From the NCBI GenBank assembly GCA_002753305.1, contig PEAC01000020.1, forward strand, positions 1 to 36,501: DNA of 36,501 nucleotides, in the 5' to 3' direction. Position numbers and translations under genes: made by a program. This DNA comes from Nitrospirae bacterium MYbin6 (GTDB lineage: Bacteria; Nitrospirota; Thermodesulfovibrionia; Thermodesulfovibrionales; Magnetobacteriaceae). Under the pieces are notes generated by a model. It saw only the letters and a program-made list of their open reading frames with translations. It did not search any database and was not told the origin of the DNA. This document shows, one piece after another, positions 1-9,344 of the stretch. Positions within the stretch are counted from its first letter, which is position 1; the number at the start of each line of letters is the position of its first letter.

Positions 1-41
1 ATATATACGAATATCCTCATAAAACACGTTGATTCAGGACA

Positions 42-65
42 GATTCCGGACAAGCCGGAATGACG
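42..65. repeat. REP-like palindrome (single hairpin)
   Basis: The stem ATTCCGG pairs with CCGGAAT around an ACAAG loop and is followed by GACG. It has the same design (GATTCC...GGAATGAC) as the hairpins at 4524-4549, 4601-4626, 13953-13978 and 14026-14051. The inner stem bases differ from those copies but still pair. Only one arm is visible, so a partner may lie left of the window. Confidence 0.55.
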
Positions 66-186
66 TGTGAAAATCTCGTTGCATAAAACCCCATTTTTTG
101 ACGCAGACCCTGCCGAGGGGGTGCCCTTTGAGGCACTACCTTCTAATTGGCTCTGCCCCATATGTGGCGTTGACAAGACCGAATTC

Positions 187-234
187 GTCGTCTGGTAGGT
201 ATGAACATTCGCCGTCTGGCAGGTATGAACGTAT
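187..234. repeat. two-copy 24-bp direct repeat
   Basis: Two adjacent 24-bp units (187-210 and 211-234) share the core TCTGG(T/C)AGGTATGAAC. They sit immediately after the stop codon (235-237, minus strand) of the histidine kinase gene. The rest of 1-186 holds the REP-like palindrome and no gene that I can support. Confidence 0.6.
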
Positions 235-2781
235 CTACTTTTTCGGCAGAGGAATACTTACCGTAAATGTAGTGCCTTTGCCGGGCCGGCTCTCTACGAT
301 GATTTCGCCGCCGTGTTCCTTTATTATCTTATAGCTTATCGAAAGCCCCAATCCCGTCCCTACCCCTACTGGTTTTGTAGTGAAAAACGGGTCAAATATC
401 TTATCTTTTATCTCAGGAGGTATCCCCTTGCCGTTGTCGATTATTGCGATATTAACCGTTTCGTCATCGGCAGACGTCCGGATTATAACCTCCCCCTCGC
501 CCTCTATCGCCTGGCACGAGTTTATCAGCAGGTTCATAAATACCTGGTTGACTTTTGCGGCGTAACACTGCAGCTTTGGGATTTCGCCGTATTCCCTTTT
601 TATAACGACTCTGTTTTTATACTCGTGATAGAGCAGCTCCAGTGTCGTATTTAACGACTCGTTGACATCCATATCGGTTAAATCAGCGATGTCAAGCCTT
701 GCGAAATTCTTGAGATCTAGTACGATTTTCTTTATCCGGTTAGCGCCCTCTTTCGTTTTCACTATGAGGGTATCAATCCGCTCTGTTATATATTTAAAGT
801 TGATTTCCTGCTTAAAGCTCTCGATTTCCAGTTTGCTCTCAGAGGATGATTCGATTGTATCGTATTTATTGAGGAGGCTAAAGAGTTTATGGACGAATTT
901 TTCCAGGTTTCCTATGTTGCCATAGACAAAGGAAAGCGGATTATTTATCTCGTGGGCCACTCCGGCAGTTAATATCCCTAAAGAGGCCATCTTTGCCGAT
1001 TGAATAAGCTGCTCCTGGCTCTGCTTCAACTCTGTAAAGGTCTTATACAATTCCGCGGTACGTGCCTTTACCGTTGCCTCGAGACTCTCGCTGTGGCGAA
1101 ATATTTTTTCTTCCATTTGTCTTCTTTCCGTAATGTCCTCGCAACTGGTGACAATAGCTGTCAGTTGTCCATCGTCGTCCATTACAACGTCCGACATCAG
1201 CTGCACGGGAAACGTGCTTTCGTCTTTTCGCATATTAATGCTTTCACGCTTCCATCGCTTTAACCTCTTCAGCTGGTCCTGTGTTAACGGCTTTCTCAGA
1301 TCCTTCGGGGCCAGAATCTCTATATCGCTTCCTATAAGTTCATTGACCGTGTAGCCGTGCATAATGGCCTCGGACTCGTTCGAGTAGATTATTACGCCTT
1401 TGTTGTCCGTTACCGTGAATCCTACCTGGGTAGTTTCTATTGCCTTTGTCAATAACTGCAGGTCTTTGTGCATCGCGTTTTCTATCTTCTTACGGTCGGT
1501 TATGTCATGCGCTATGATTATTACGGCAACGACGTCGTTTAATGTGTCCACCTCCGGGACTGACACCGCATGAAACCACGCGCGAAAATGGGTATTGTCA
1601 ACATAGAACTCTTTCTCTTGTTTTTCATTGGACTCAATTGTCTCCCGTGTCATATGTATCAGACATTGAATAAACTCGTCATTGAACCCCAGTTCATAAT
1701 ACTGATTGATATGTCTTCCGATTATATCTTCGGGTTTATATTGCGGCAGATAGAGGCTGCAGCTTGGGTTTACATAACGGCAGATATAATCGCTGCCGAT
1801 ACGGGTTATTATGTCATTGCTGTTTTCCACTATCGCGCGAAAGCCCAGGCGGTATTCGTCTCTGCTATTGCGCAGCTCTATCTCGAGTTTTTTTCGTTCC
1901 GTTATATCCCTGGATACGGAAACCAGGCCGAACACCTTGCCAGCCTCCGAAAATATTGGGTTTTTGATTGTCTCAAGATAAACATCCCCTGCTCTGCTGC
2001 TTAATTTCTGTTCGATTTGAACTGCCTTTAATGTTACAAATACCTCGCGGTCACTCTCTCTTTCTTTTTTTGCGAAGGCCGGCGGAAAGAAATTCGCATA
2101 TGTTTTGCCTATGATGTCCTCGTCGGTTAATCCTGTGAATTCTTTAAACGCGCCATTTGTTAAGACAAGCCTTTCGTCCATGTCCTTTATGCATATCATA
2201 TCCTCAATGGATGCAAGTAAGGTGGTCAATTGTGAGCTGGTCTTCAGGCTTTCCAGCATTGCCTTTTCGAGTCCTTTCTTGCTGTCGTTGATGGTCATGA
2301 TGTCACGATATGTCCTTAAGGCCAGGATCATCGCGAGATTAAACTTGTCGCTGGTCAATTCGGTCTTTTCTCTGTAATCGTTTATGTCGTACTGGACGAT
2401 GACGTCTTGTTTTGGGGCCTGCCCGGGTTGCCCTGTCCTCAGAATAATCCTTACAAAATTGTTTTTCAGATCTTCCCTGATATATTTAGTAACAAACAGT
2501 CCCGAATGGTCGTCTTCCATGACGACATCTAAGAGCATAACCGCGGTGTCGGGGTTTTCGGCAATCAGGCGTTTTGCCTCGCTGCCGGAATATGCACTGA
2601 CAAACTCTACAGACTTGCCTTCATACGCAAAATGTTTCAACGCAAGCCTCGTCATCTCGTGTACCTCTTCCTCGTCGTCAACGATCATTATCTTCCACTT
2701 CCCAGACTTTTCAGTTGGGGTGTTTTCGCCGCTGCCGTCGTGCTTAAAGTAGAACCTGTTGTCATCTATTTGGTCAATCAT
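235..2781 (-). CDS. cytoplasmic receiver-PAS-PAS-PAS histidine kinase
   Basis: This 848-aa soluble sensor kinase has no transmembrane segment. The domains in order are: a receiver (about 30-150) with acidic pair D35/D36 and phosphoacceptor D85, followed by a YDINDYREKTELT segment typical of some receiver proteins; three PAS domains (about 184-300, 312-435, 437-560), each ending in a D-I-T-(E/D)-R linker; HisKA with H610 in VAHEINNP; and HATPase_c (about 735-845) with N box, DNGKGIP, FDPFFTTK and GTGLGLS. The start ATG overlaps the stop of the upstream membrane kinase by 4 bases (ATGA), so the two are translationally coupled. The N-terminal receiver could take phosphate from that partner, making a kinase-to-kinase relay; this is inference. 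No output domain is present. The family is certain; the signal sensed is unknown. Confidence 0.93.
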   Translation of the reverse strand: MIDQIDDNRFYFKHDGSGENTPTEKSGKWKIMIVDDEEEVHEMTRLALKHFAYEGKSVEFVSAYSGSEAKRLIAENPDTAVMLLDVVMEDDHSGLFVTKYIREDLKNNFVRIILRTGQPGQAPKQDVIVQYDINDYREKTELTSDKFNLAMILALRTYRDIMTINDSKKGLEKAMLESLKTSSQLTTLLASIEDMICIKDMDERLVLTNGAFKEFTGLTDEDIIGKTYANFFPPAFAKKERESDREVFVTLKAVQIEQKLSSRAGDVYLETIKNPIFSEAGKVFGLVSVSRDITERKKLEIELRNSRDEYRLGFRAIVENSNDIITRIGSDYICRYVNPSCSLYLPQYKPEDIIGRHINQYYELGFNDEFIQCLIHMTRETIESNEKQEKEFYVDNTHFRAWFHAVSVPEVDTLNDVVAVIIIAHDITDRKKIENAMHKDLQLLTKAIETTQVGFTVTDNKGVIIYSNESEAIMHGYTVNELIGSDIEILAPKDLRKPLTQDQLKRLKRWKRESINMRKDESTFPVQLMSDVVMDDDGQLTAIVTSCEDITERRQMEEKIFRHSESLEATVKARTAELYKTFTELKQSQEQLIQSAKMASLGILTAGVAHEINNPLSFVYGNIGNLEKFVHKLFSLLNKYDTIESSSESKLEIESFKQEINFKYITERIDTLIVKTKEGANRIKKIVLDLKNFARLDIADLTDMDVNESLNTTLELLYHEYKNRVVIKREYGEIPKLQCYAAKVNQVFMNLLINSCQAIEGEGEVIIRTSADDETVNIAIIDNGKGIPPEIKDKIFDPFFTTKPVGVGTGLGLSISYKIIKEHGGEIIVESRPGKGTTFTVSIPLPKK

Positions 2782-4373
2782 GCCGCTGCCACCTCTGCCA
2801 CCGGGGACAAATTTAAATCTGTCCCCATGGGAAATTTAATGGTAAATGTAGTTCCTTTTCTCAAGGCACTCTCACAGACGATCTGTCCACCGAGGGTCTG
2901 CGTTACTATGTTATGCACAATATGCAGGCCCAGGCCCGTGCCACCCGCCCCTCGCATTGTCGTAAAAAACGGGTCATATATACGCTCGAGATTCTCTTGC
3001 GGCATGCCCTTGCCGTCGTCTCTGTACGTTAGTACAACTTCATATTCGTTGGCTTTGACTTCAATCACTATATTGCCTTTGTCGCCGGGGCCATAAGCGT
3101 GCATTACCGAATTCATCAGGAGGTTTGTTATTATCTGCGCCATCGCTCCGGGATAACTATCCAATTCTAATTTAGGTGAACATATCAGCTCGATATTATG
3201 CTGGTATTTCTTCAGATTTGGTTGAAGGCTAAGCAGTATTTCCTCTATGTATTCTCTCATCCTGAATGTCCTTTTCTTCTGTGTAATCTGGTCAGTGGAT
3301 ACCTGCTTAAAACTATTGATCAGGTCGGCAGTACGCAGAAGGCTCTTTAATATAAGGGAACTGCACTGGTTCATTTCGTCAATATACTCCTTGAGCTGTT
3401 CCTTGCGCAGCGACATGTCGTCGAAGGCGGCCGTTATGTCTTCGGTAGCCTTGGCCATAGTGGAAGAAAGCGTAATCCCAATGCCTACGGGGGTGTTTAT
3501 CTCATGGGCCACGCCGGCGAGCATCTGCCCGAGGGAGGCCAGTTTTTCTGCCTGGACTAATTGAGCCTGGCTCTGTTTGAGATTCTGATTGGTTTCCGCT
3601 AACTCCTCCAGATGCATGTCGCGTACCTTATGCATTCGCTTGAGCTGTGTTATGTCTTGCGCCGAACACACTATCGAATCTATCGTGCCGTCGCTGCCAT
3701 AATTGACCGAGGCAGAAAAAATAACGGGTATCTTTACCCCAAAACATGCTGAAAAAATCACTTCGACATTTTTGACATGCCCGCTTTTCATCAGTTCATT
3801 ATACAACACATTGGCATGGGTTTTGTTGTCAAATATTACGGCTATGTGTTTATTCAGCAGGTCCTCCTCCTCAAGGCCCAACAGGTTGTAAACTGACTTA
3901 TTAACTTTCACAATCGTGCCATCTTCCGATAACACTATCACGGCATTTGCTATGGTCTCAATGATATTGTCTGCATATTCTTTTGCCATGTTTAAGTCTT
4001 CCCTGCTTTGTTTCAACTCGATGAGCATATGATTAAACGATTTGGCCAAAATGCCTACCTCATCCCTTGATTTGATGTCGGGTACCTGAGAGTAATCCCC
4101 ATTGGCTATCGTAACCGTAAACGCAATAAATCTTTTGAGCGGATTGGTTATGTTATTTGTTATGTTCCTCGTGATTAGCGCAAATATAATCCCGCTGACG
4201 GCTAATACGATAATCAATATACTTATAGTGATATATTTAATCTTTGCCAGTTCCGATGTAAACTTCGGGTCGGTCGAGATTACATAATACGAACCTCCCC
4301 CTATTGCCAGGCCGGCGAGTAAAACCATGCCAACATGTGATATGAGTATCTTGTTTCTTATTGATAAGAACAT
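2778..4373 (-). CDS. membrane HAMP-PAS histidine kinase
   Basis: This is an inner-membrane sensor kinase. Two transmembrane helices near the N-terminus flank a loop of only about a dozen residues, so there is no real extracytoplasmic sensor. A HAMP domain, one PAS domain, HisKA (GVAHEINTP) and HATPase_c (DDGKGMP, YDPFFTT, GTGLGLHI) follow. An upstream in-frame ATG at 4418 would give 546 aa, but it lies inside a TATAAT box of a good promoter (4417-4446), so an mRNA from there would not contain it. I therefore prefer the ATG at 4373 (531 aa, beginning MFLSIRNK), although its ribosome binding site is weak. The 3' end overlaps the receiver-kinase gene by ATGA. No receiver is fused; the downstream protein's receiver is the nearest candidate substrate. 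Confidence 0.88.
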   Translation of the reverse strand: MFLSIRNKILISHVGMVLLAGLAIGGGSYYVISTDPKFTSELAKIKYITISILIIVLAVSGIIFALITRNITNNITNPLKRFIAFTVTIANGDYSQVPDIKSRDEVGILAKSFNHMLIELKQSREDLNMAKEYADNIIETIANAVIVLSEDGTIVKVNKSVYNLLGLEEEDLLNKHIAVIFDNKTHANVLYNELMKSGHVKNVEVIFSACFGVKIPVIFSASVNYGSDGTIDSIVCSAQDITQLKRMHKVRDMHLEELAETNQNLKQSQAQLVQAEKLASLGQMLAGVAHEINTPVGIGITLSSTMAKATEDITAAFDDMSLRKEQLKEYIDEMNQCSSLILKSLLRTADLINSFKQVSTDQITQKKRTFRMREYIEEILLSLQPNLKKYQHNIELICSPKLELDSYPGAMAQIITNLLMNSVMHAYGPGDKGNIVIEVKANEYEVVLTYRDDGKGMPQENLERIYDPFFTTMRGAGGTGLGLHIVHNIVTQTLGGQIVCESALRKGTTFTIKFPMGTDLNLSPVAEVAAA

Positions 4374-4416
4374 ATTATTCCGTCTACAGAGACCCCTCTT
4401 CTTTTGAATTACAAGC

Positions 4417-4446
4417 ATTATATCCCATCTTTTATTGAAGGGTCAA
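4417..4446 (-). promoter_or_regulatory. sigma70-type promoter for the minus-strand kinase pair
   Basis: On the minus strand, TTGACC (4441-4446) is followed after 18 bases by a perfect TATAAT (4417-4422). Transcription would begin about 4410, between the two candidate start codons of the membrane kinase, which decides between them. Confidence 0.6.
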
Positions 4447-4455
4447 GGGGGCGCG

Positions 4456-4670
<215 letters not shown>

Positions 4671-4784
4671 GAGTGCCTGTATTATTTTCAGGAGTTCCTG
4701 TTGTAAAATATCAGTACAGGGAAATACCTAAAACCGTGGCGTTGCGTTGCATTACGGCAGATAAGACAATTACAGGAGACGGAG

Positions 4785-7700
4785 ATGATGAAAAACCTCA
4801 ACATAGGAACTCGTATTACCATAGGATATTCGCTGATATTATTAGTTTTTCTTCTGTTGTCCCTATATTCCATAAGCAAGCTGAACTACTCTGCCGATCA
4901 AATGAAGATGCTCTATGAGCATCCTTTCATGGTAAAAAGCAGATTACTATCGACGGATGCAAACACCTACAGGGTCAGGTTCCTCTTAAGAAAGGCATCT
5001 CTTCTTACGAACAACGATGATATTATGGATATAAAGGCGCTGGTGTCGTCCATCGAACATGAAATAATCAATGATCTGACAACCGCGGAAAACCTTTTCC
5101 TGGGTGATAAAAAATTAATAAAGCAAATACATGCCAATTATGACAACTATATAGCCCTTCACGACGATTACTTTAATCTGCTGTTACAGGGTAAAAAAGC
5201 AGATGCTTTGAGGCTGTTGGATACCAAAATGTATGCACATGCCACGGAAAACGAGAAGCTGCTAAAAGAAGCCCTCGAATTTGCCACTAACAAAGCAACA
5301 TCGTTCTACGAAAACACTCAGAAAACAAACGAAGACACTAAAAATATCTTATATTATATTTTATCTGCGGCCATAGTTATGAGCGGCATATTATCGTTTA
5401 CCTTTACGCGAACCATCACAGGGCCTGTAGCCAGGTTACTGGAGGTAACCAAGGAAATAGCTTCAGGGAATTTAAATGTAACGATAGATGCCACGGCAAA
5501 GGACGAAATCGGTGGACTATCTAAATCGTTCCAGCAAATGGCAGACACCTTGCGTAATAATCTATCGGCGAGAGACATAGAAAATTGGAAAAAAACAGGT
5601 TACACTAAGATAAACGAAATGATGCGTGGAGACCAGGATGTCATCACACTCTCTCAAAACCTGATAACATACATTTCCGAATACATGGGTGCGAATATTG
5701 GGGCAATCTACCTGTCGCAAGAGCCAAACATCCTGAAGTTAACAGGCACCTACGCATACAACAAACGTAAGAACCTCTCTAACGAGTTTGCTTTGGGTGA
5801 GGGCCTGGTAGGGCAGTCGGCACTTGAGAAACAAACGATCCTATTGACTGAAGTGCCTGGCGATTACATAAAGATAACCTCCGGACTTGGCGATGGAGTG
5901 CCGTCAAACATACTGGTTACGCCGTTCATATATAACGGCAAGGTAAAAGGCGTAATAGAAGTAGGGGCGTTTGCCTCATTTATGGGGCATCAAACAGAAT
6001 TTATAAAAACGGTTTCCGAAGGTATTGCCATAGCCTTCAGCGTCGCTCAATCACGCGAAACGATGAAAGAACTTTTGGAAGAAACTCAAAGCCAGTCTGA
6101 AGAGCTTCAGGTACAGCAGGAGGAGCTGCGGTCAAATAACGAACAACTGGCAAATCAGGCAAGGATTCTGAAAGAATCCGAGATAAAGCTTCAGGAACAA
6201 CAGGAGGAACTCAGGCAGGCAAATGAGGAACTTGAAGAACACGCCAAACTGATGGAAAAACAGCGGGACGAGATAAGGAAAAAGAACATTGAGCTTGAGA
6301 GGAATCAGGAGCTAAACCTTCAAAAGACCAGAGAAATAGAGATAACGAGCAAGTACAAATCGGAATTTCTGGCAAACATGTCGCATGAGTTAAGAACACC
6401 GCTTAACAGCATACTCCTGCTCTCAAAGCATCTATCGGAAAACAAGAACGGCAATCTCACACAAAAGCAAACGGAGTGCGCCGCTACGGTTTACTCATCC
6501 GGCAAGGACTTACTTAATCTGATAAACGATATCCTGGACCTCTCAAAAGTCGAAGCCGGCAAGGCGGAACTGCACATTGAAGCAATGGAATCCCGCAGAA
6601 TTAAAACATTCATAGAGAACAACTTTATACCCCTGGCGGAGGAAAAGAAACTTGCCCTGCAAGTGGAGATTTCGGGAAACGCACCGAAGCACATCCATAC
6701 CGATACACAAAAGATGGAGCAGATAATCAGAAACCTGCTGTCAAACGCCGTTAAATTCACTGAAAAAGGCGCCATAACGGTAACAATAGACAAAACCACC
6801 GCACACTCAGGCAACGGATTATCCATCTCCGTCACCGATACCGGGATAGGAATCCCCCAGGACAAGTTAGGGGTTATTTTCGAGGCATTTAAACAGGCCG
6901 ACGGCACAACGAGTAGAAAATACGGAGGCACCGGGTTGGGACTGACAATATCCAAAGAACTGGTTAAACTGCTAAAGGGCGAAATAGCAGTCAAGAGTGA
7001 TTTGGGGATGGGAAGCGCCTTTACCATATTCATACCAGACTTAGAAGGCGTCTCTGTTACGGATAACATCCCTGAACCGGCATTAAAACAAGCGCCGGAT
7101 GTCCAGCCGGTAAAAAGAGCGCCCGAAGTGAAAGGTAAACCCATAGAGGACGACAGAGAGAATTTAACGGCAGGTGAGAAGTCGATTTTAATAATAGAAG
7201 ACGATACGGCATTTGCAAAGATTTTACTGGATATAAGCAGGGACAGAGGTTATAAGGCCATAGCAGTGCAAAATGGCACGGACGGCATAGACAGCGCGCA
7301 CGTATACAAACCCGATGCGATAATCCTGGACATGGGGTTGCCTGACATGGACGGCTGGACGGTAATTGAACGGCTAAAGGAATCATCAGGGACGCGCAAC
7401 ATACCTATACAGATAATATCCGCGTCGGAGAAAAACATAGACGTACTGAAATCCGGCAGTGCCGGGTACCTGACCAAACCTGTCAATATGGAGAAAATCG
7501 AAGAGGCCTTCGGCAAACTGGAAGGCATATTCTCAGGCGGGAAAAAGCAACTCATGGCAGTGAACCTGGATGTTCAACAGGAGGCGGCACTTAGAGAACT
7601 ATTAAAAAACACATCCGTTGGGGTTGATTACGTATCTGCCAAGAAGGCGCAAACGGACATAGAGTCAAACCGGTACGAGTGTATCGTAATGAATGTCTCA

Positions 7701-8345
7701 GGCAGCGAACCCGTATGTTTCGCCGTGCTGGATATAATTAAAAACACTGAACATTTAAGCGGCATCCCGGCGCTGATATATAACAGCGCGCGCTTAAGCG
7801 TTGGGGATGAGATAAAGCTCGCCATGTATGCCCAGAAAATTGTGGTTAAACCCGTAAAGTCAACAGACAGGCTGCTTGATGAGATAGTGCTCTTTTTACA
7901 CCTTGACGAGTCGGAGTTGCCAGAGGAAAAGCGGCATATCCTGATAAAAGCACATGATAAAGAAAACATATTCAAGGGGAAGAACATCCTGATAGCAGAC
8001 GATGATTCAAGAAATGTGTTTGCCTTAATGAGCATCCTTGAAGAACATGGGATGAACATAATCGTAGCAGGCAACGGTAAAGAGTGCATAGAGATATTAA
8101 AGGGAAACAATGCGGTAGACGCCGTGTTGATGGACATAATGATGCCTGAGATGGACGGATACGAGGCTATGAGGGAAGCGAGAAAAATCAGGCGTTACCG
8201 CGACATACCGATAATAGCGCTGACGGCAAAGGCAATGAAAGAAGACAGGATAAAGTGCATAGAGGCGGGGGCAAACGATTACCTGTCCAAACCAATAGAC
8301 AGGGACAGGCTATTGTCCCTGCTCAGAATTTGGTTATACCAGTAG
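4785..8345 (+). CDS. membrane hybrid histidine kinase: 4-helix sensor, HAMP, GAF, HisKA, HATPase, three receiver modules
   Basis: A 1186-aa hybrid kinase. TM1 (about 8-31) and TM2 (about 188-210) flank a helical periplasmic region resembling four-helix-bundle chemoreceptor sensors. HAMP (about 207-262), GAF (about 275-425) and a long Gln/Glu-rich coiled coil (about 425-525) follow. HisKA has H534 in MSHELRTPLNS; HATPase_c (about 650-760) has TGIGIP and GTGLGLTIS. Receiver 1 has D849 (LDMGLPDMDG) and receiver 3 has D1117 (MDIMMPEMDG). The middle module (about 915-1050) is receiver-like, but the acidic pair is gone and the acceptor position appears to be N970 (IVMNVSG), so it probably cannot be phosphorylated. 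The ATG at 4785 is preceded by AGGAGACGGAG. This is the first gene of an operon with CheR, CheB and a second kinase. Confidence 0.93.
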   Translation: MMKNLNIGTRITIGYSLILLVFLLLSLYSISKLNYSADQMKMLYEHPFMVKSRLLSTDANTYRVRFLLRKASLLTNNDDIMDIKALVSSIEHEIINDLTTAENLFLGDKKLIKQIHANYDNYIALHDDYFNLLLQGKKADALRLLDTKMYAHATENEKLLKEALEFATNKATSFYENTQKTNEDTKNILYYILSAAIVMSGILSFTFTRTITGPVARLLEVTKEIASGNLNVTIDATAKDEIGGLSKSFQQMADTLRNNLSARDIENWKKTGYTKINEMMRGDQDVITLSQNLITYISEYMGANIGAIYLSQEPNILKLTGTYAYNKRKNLSNEFALGEGLVGQSALEKQTILLTEVPGDYIKITSGLGDGVPSNILVTPFIYNGKVKGVIEVGAFASFMGHQTEFIKTVSEGIAIAFSVAQSRETMKELLEETQSQSEELQVQQEELRSNNEQLANQARILKESEIKLQEQQEELRQANEELEEHAKLMEKQRDEIRKKNIELERNQELNLQKTREIEITSKYKSEFLANMSHELRTPLNSILLLSKHLSENKNGNLTQKQTECAATVYSSGKDLLNLINDILDLSKVEAGKAELHIEAMESRRIKTFIENNFIPLAEEKKLALQVEISGNAPKHIHTDTQKMEQIIRNLLSNAVKFTEKGAITVTIDKTTAHSGNGLSISVTDTGIGIPQDKLGVIFEAFKQADGTTSRKYGGTGLGLTISKELVKLLKGEIAVKSDLGMGSAFTIFIPDLEGVSVTDNIPEPALKQAPDVQPVKRAPEVKGKPIEDDRENLTAGEKSILIIEDDTAFAKILLDISRDRGYKAIAVQNGTDGIDSAHVYKPDAIILDMGLPDMDGWTVIERLKESSGTRNIPIQIISASEKNIDVLKSGSAGYLTKPVNMEKIEEAFGKLEGIFSGGKKQLMAVNLDVQQEAALRELLKNTSVGVDYVSAKKAQTDIESNRYECIVMNVSGSEPVCFAVLDIIKNTEHLSGIPALIYNSARLSVGDEIKLAMYAQKIVVKPVKSTDRLLDEIVLFLHLDESELPEEKRHILIKAHDKENIFKGKNILIADDDSRNVFALMSILEEHGMNIIVAGNGKECIEILKGNNAVDAVLMDIMMPEMDGYEAMREARKIRRYRDIPIIALTAKAMKEDRIKCIEAGANDYLSKPIDRDRLLSLLRIWLYQ

Positions 8346-8363
8346 GACCAGGAGACACCACAG

Positions 8364-9344
8364 GTGGATTACTACGATAACGACGACAATGAGAATCTGG
8401 AGGTAACGCTCCTTCTGGAGGCAATCAACGCAAAGTATGGATACGATTTCAGAAGTTACGCGCGGGCATCGATAAAGAGAAGGATAAAGCACAGGATGTC
8501 CGTATCGGGGATTAAGAAAATAACCGGGGTTATCGAAAGGGTGATATATGACAGGCCGTTTTTTATGGAGCTGCTCGGAGATTTTTCGATAAGCACGACG
8601 GAGATGTTCAGGGACCCGGATTTTTTTCAGGCCCTGAGAAAGACCGTTTTCCCTGCCATACAACACCTGCCGTTTATAAAGATATGGGTCGCTGGCTGCT
8701 CCACAGGCGAGGAGGTATATTCCCTTGCCATAATTCTCAGAGAAGAGAAACTCTATGACAAGACGATGATTTACGCGACTGACTACAGCGAAAAATCTCT
8801 GGCTACAGCCAAAGAGGGGGTCTACGGCATTAAACCGATAAAAAAATATGCCGCCAACTATATACACGCCGGAGGGATACAATCATTCAGCGATTACTTC
8901 ACTGCAAAGACAGATACGGCTGTAATCGACCAGTCGCTAAGGCAAAACATGGTATTTTCAATCCATAACCTGGCGGCAGACGGGGTATTTGGTGAGATGA
9001 ACCTAATATTGTGCAGAAATGTGTTAATATATTTTAACAGGGAGTTGCAGGACAAGGTATTTGGATTATTTACCGAATCGCTGGAAGAAGGAGGGTATCT
9101 TTGCCTTGGCTCAAAGGAGACGATCAGGCTCTCTGCCTTTTCGGACAATTACGACGAGGTACTGAAAGATGAAAAGATATACAGAAGAAACACAACACCG
9201 GTATCTGACGCAAAGGCCAACGACAAACCCGTGGTTACGCCTGAGTTCGTTACAAAGGGCGGGGAGTTGATAAGGGACGTGAAGGCAAAAATGGAAGAGT
9301 TGGACCACCTGCTCAGGGGCCTCCCCGGCAAGGACGCGGTATGA
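8364..9344 (+). CDS. CheR-type protein-glutamate O-methyltransferase
   Basis: This SAM-dependent methyltransferase of the CheR family (326 aa) methylates glutamates on chemoreceptor-like substrates. The N-terminal helical domain (about 10-75) is followed by the STTEMFRDPDFF segment, the SAM-binding loop VAGCSTGEEVYSLA and the LILCRNVLIYFN signature. The tail (about 285-326) is charged and helical. The start is GTG at 8364, supported by AGGAGA eight bases upstream. The gene follows the hybrid kinase by 18 bases and overlaps cheB by ATGA. There is no CheA, CheW or chemoreceptor nearby, so the substrate is unclear; the upstream kinase with its receptor-like four-helix sensor is one candidate (inference). 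I leave the symbol blank because this is probably not the flagellar chemotaxis enzyme. Confidence 0.92.
   Translation: MDYYDNDDNENLEVTLLLEAINAKYGYDFRSYARASIKRRIKHRMSVSGIKKITGVIERVIYDRPFFMELLGDFSISTTEMFRDPDFFQALRKTVFPAIQHLPFIKIWVAGCSTGEEVYSLAIILREEKLYDKTMIYATDYSEKSLATAKEGVYGIKPIKKYAANYIHAGGIQSFSDYFTAKTDTAVIDQSLRQNMVFSIHNLAADGVFGEMNLILCRNVLIYFNRELQDKVFGLFTESLEEGGYLCLGSKETIRLSAFSDNYDEVLKDEKIYRRNTTPVSDAKANDKPVVTPEFVTKGGELIRDVKAKMEELDHLLRGLPGKDAV

Noticed and set aside
98..334. Plus-strand reading frame of 78 codons at the left edge
   Set aside because: It overlaps the 3' end of the kinase gene on the other strand, runs through the direct repeat and has no ribosome binding site or recognisable motif.
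4688..4879. Small minus-strand frame in the leader of the hybrid kinase
   Set aside because: It overlaps the supported start of the 1186-aa kinase and shows no coding features.
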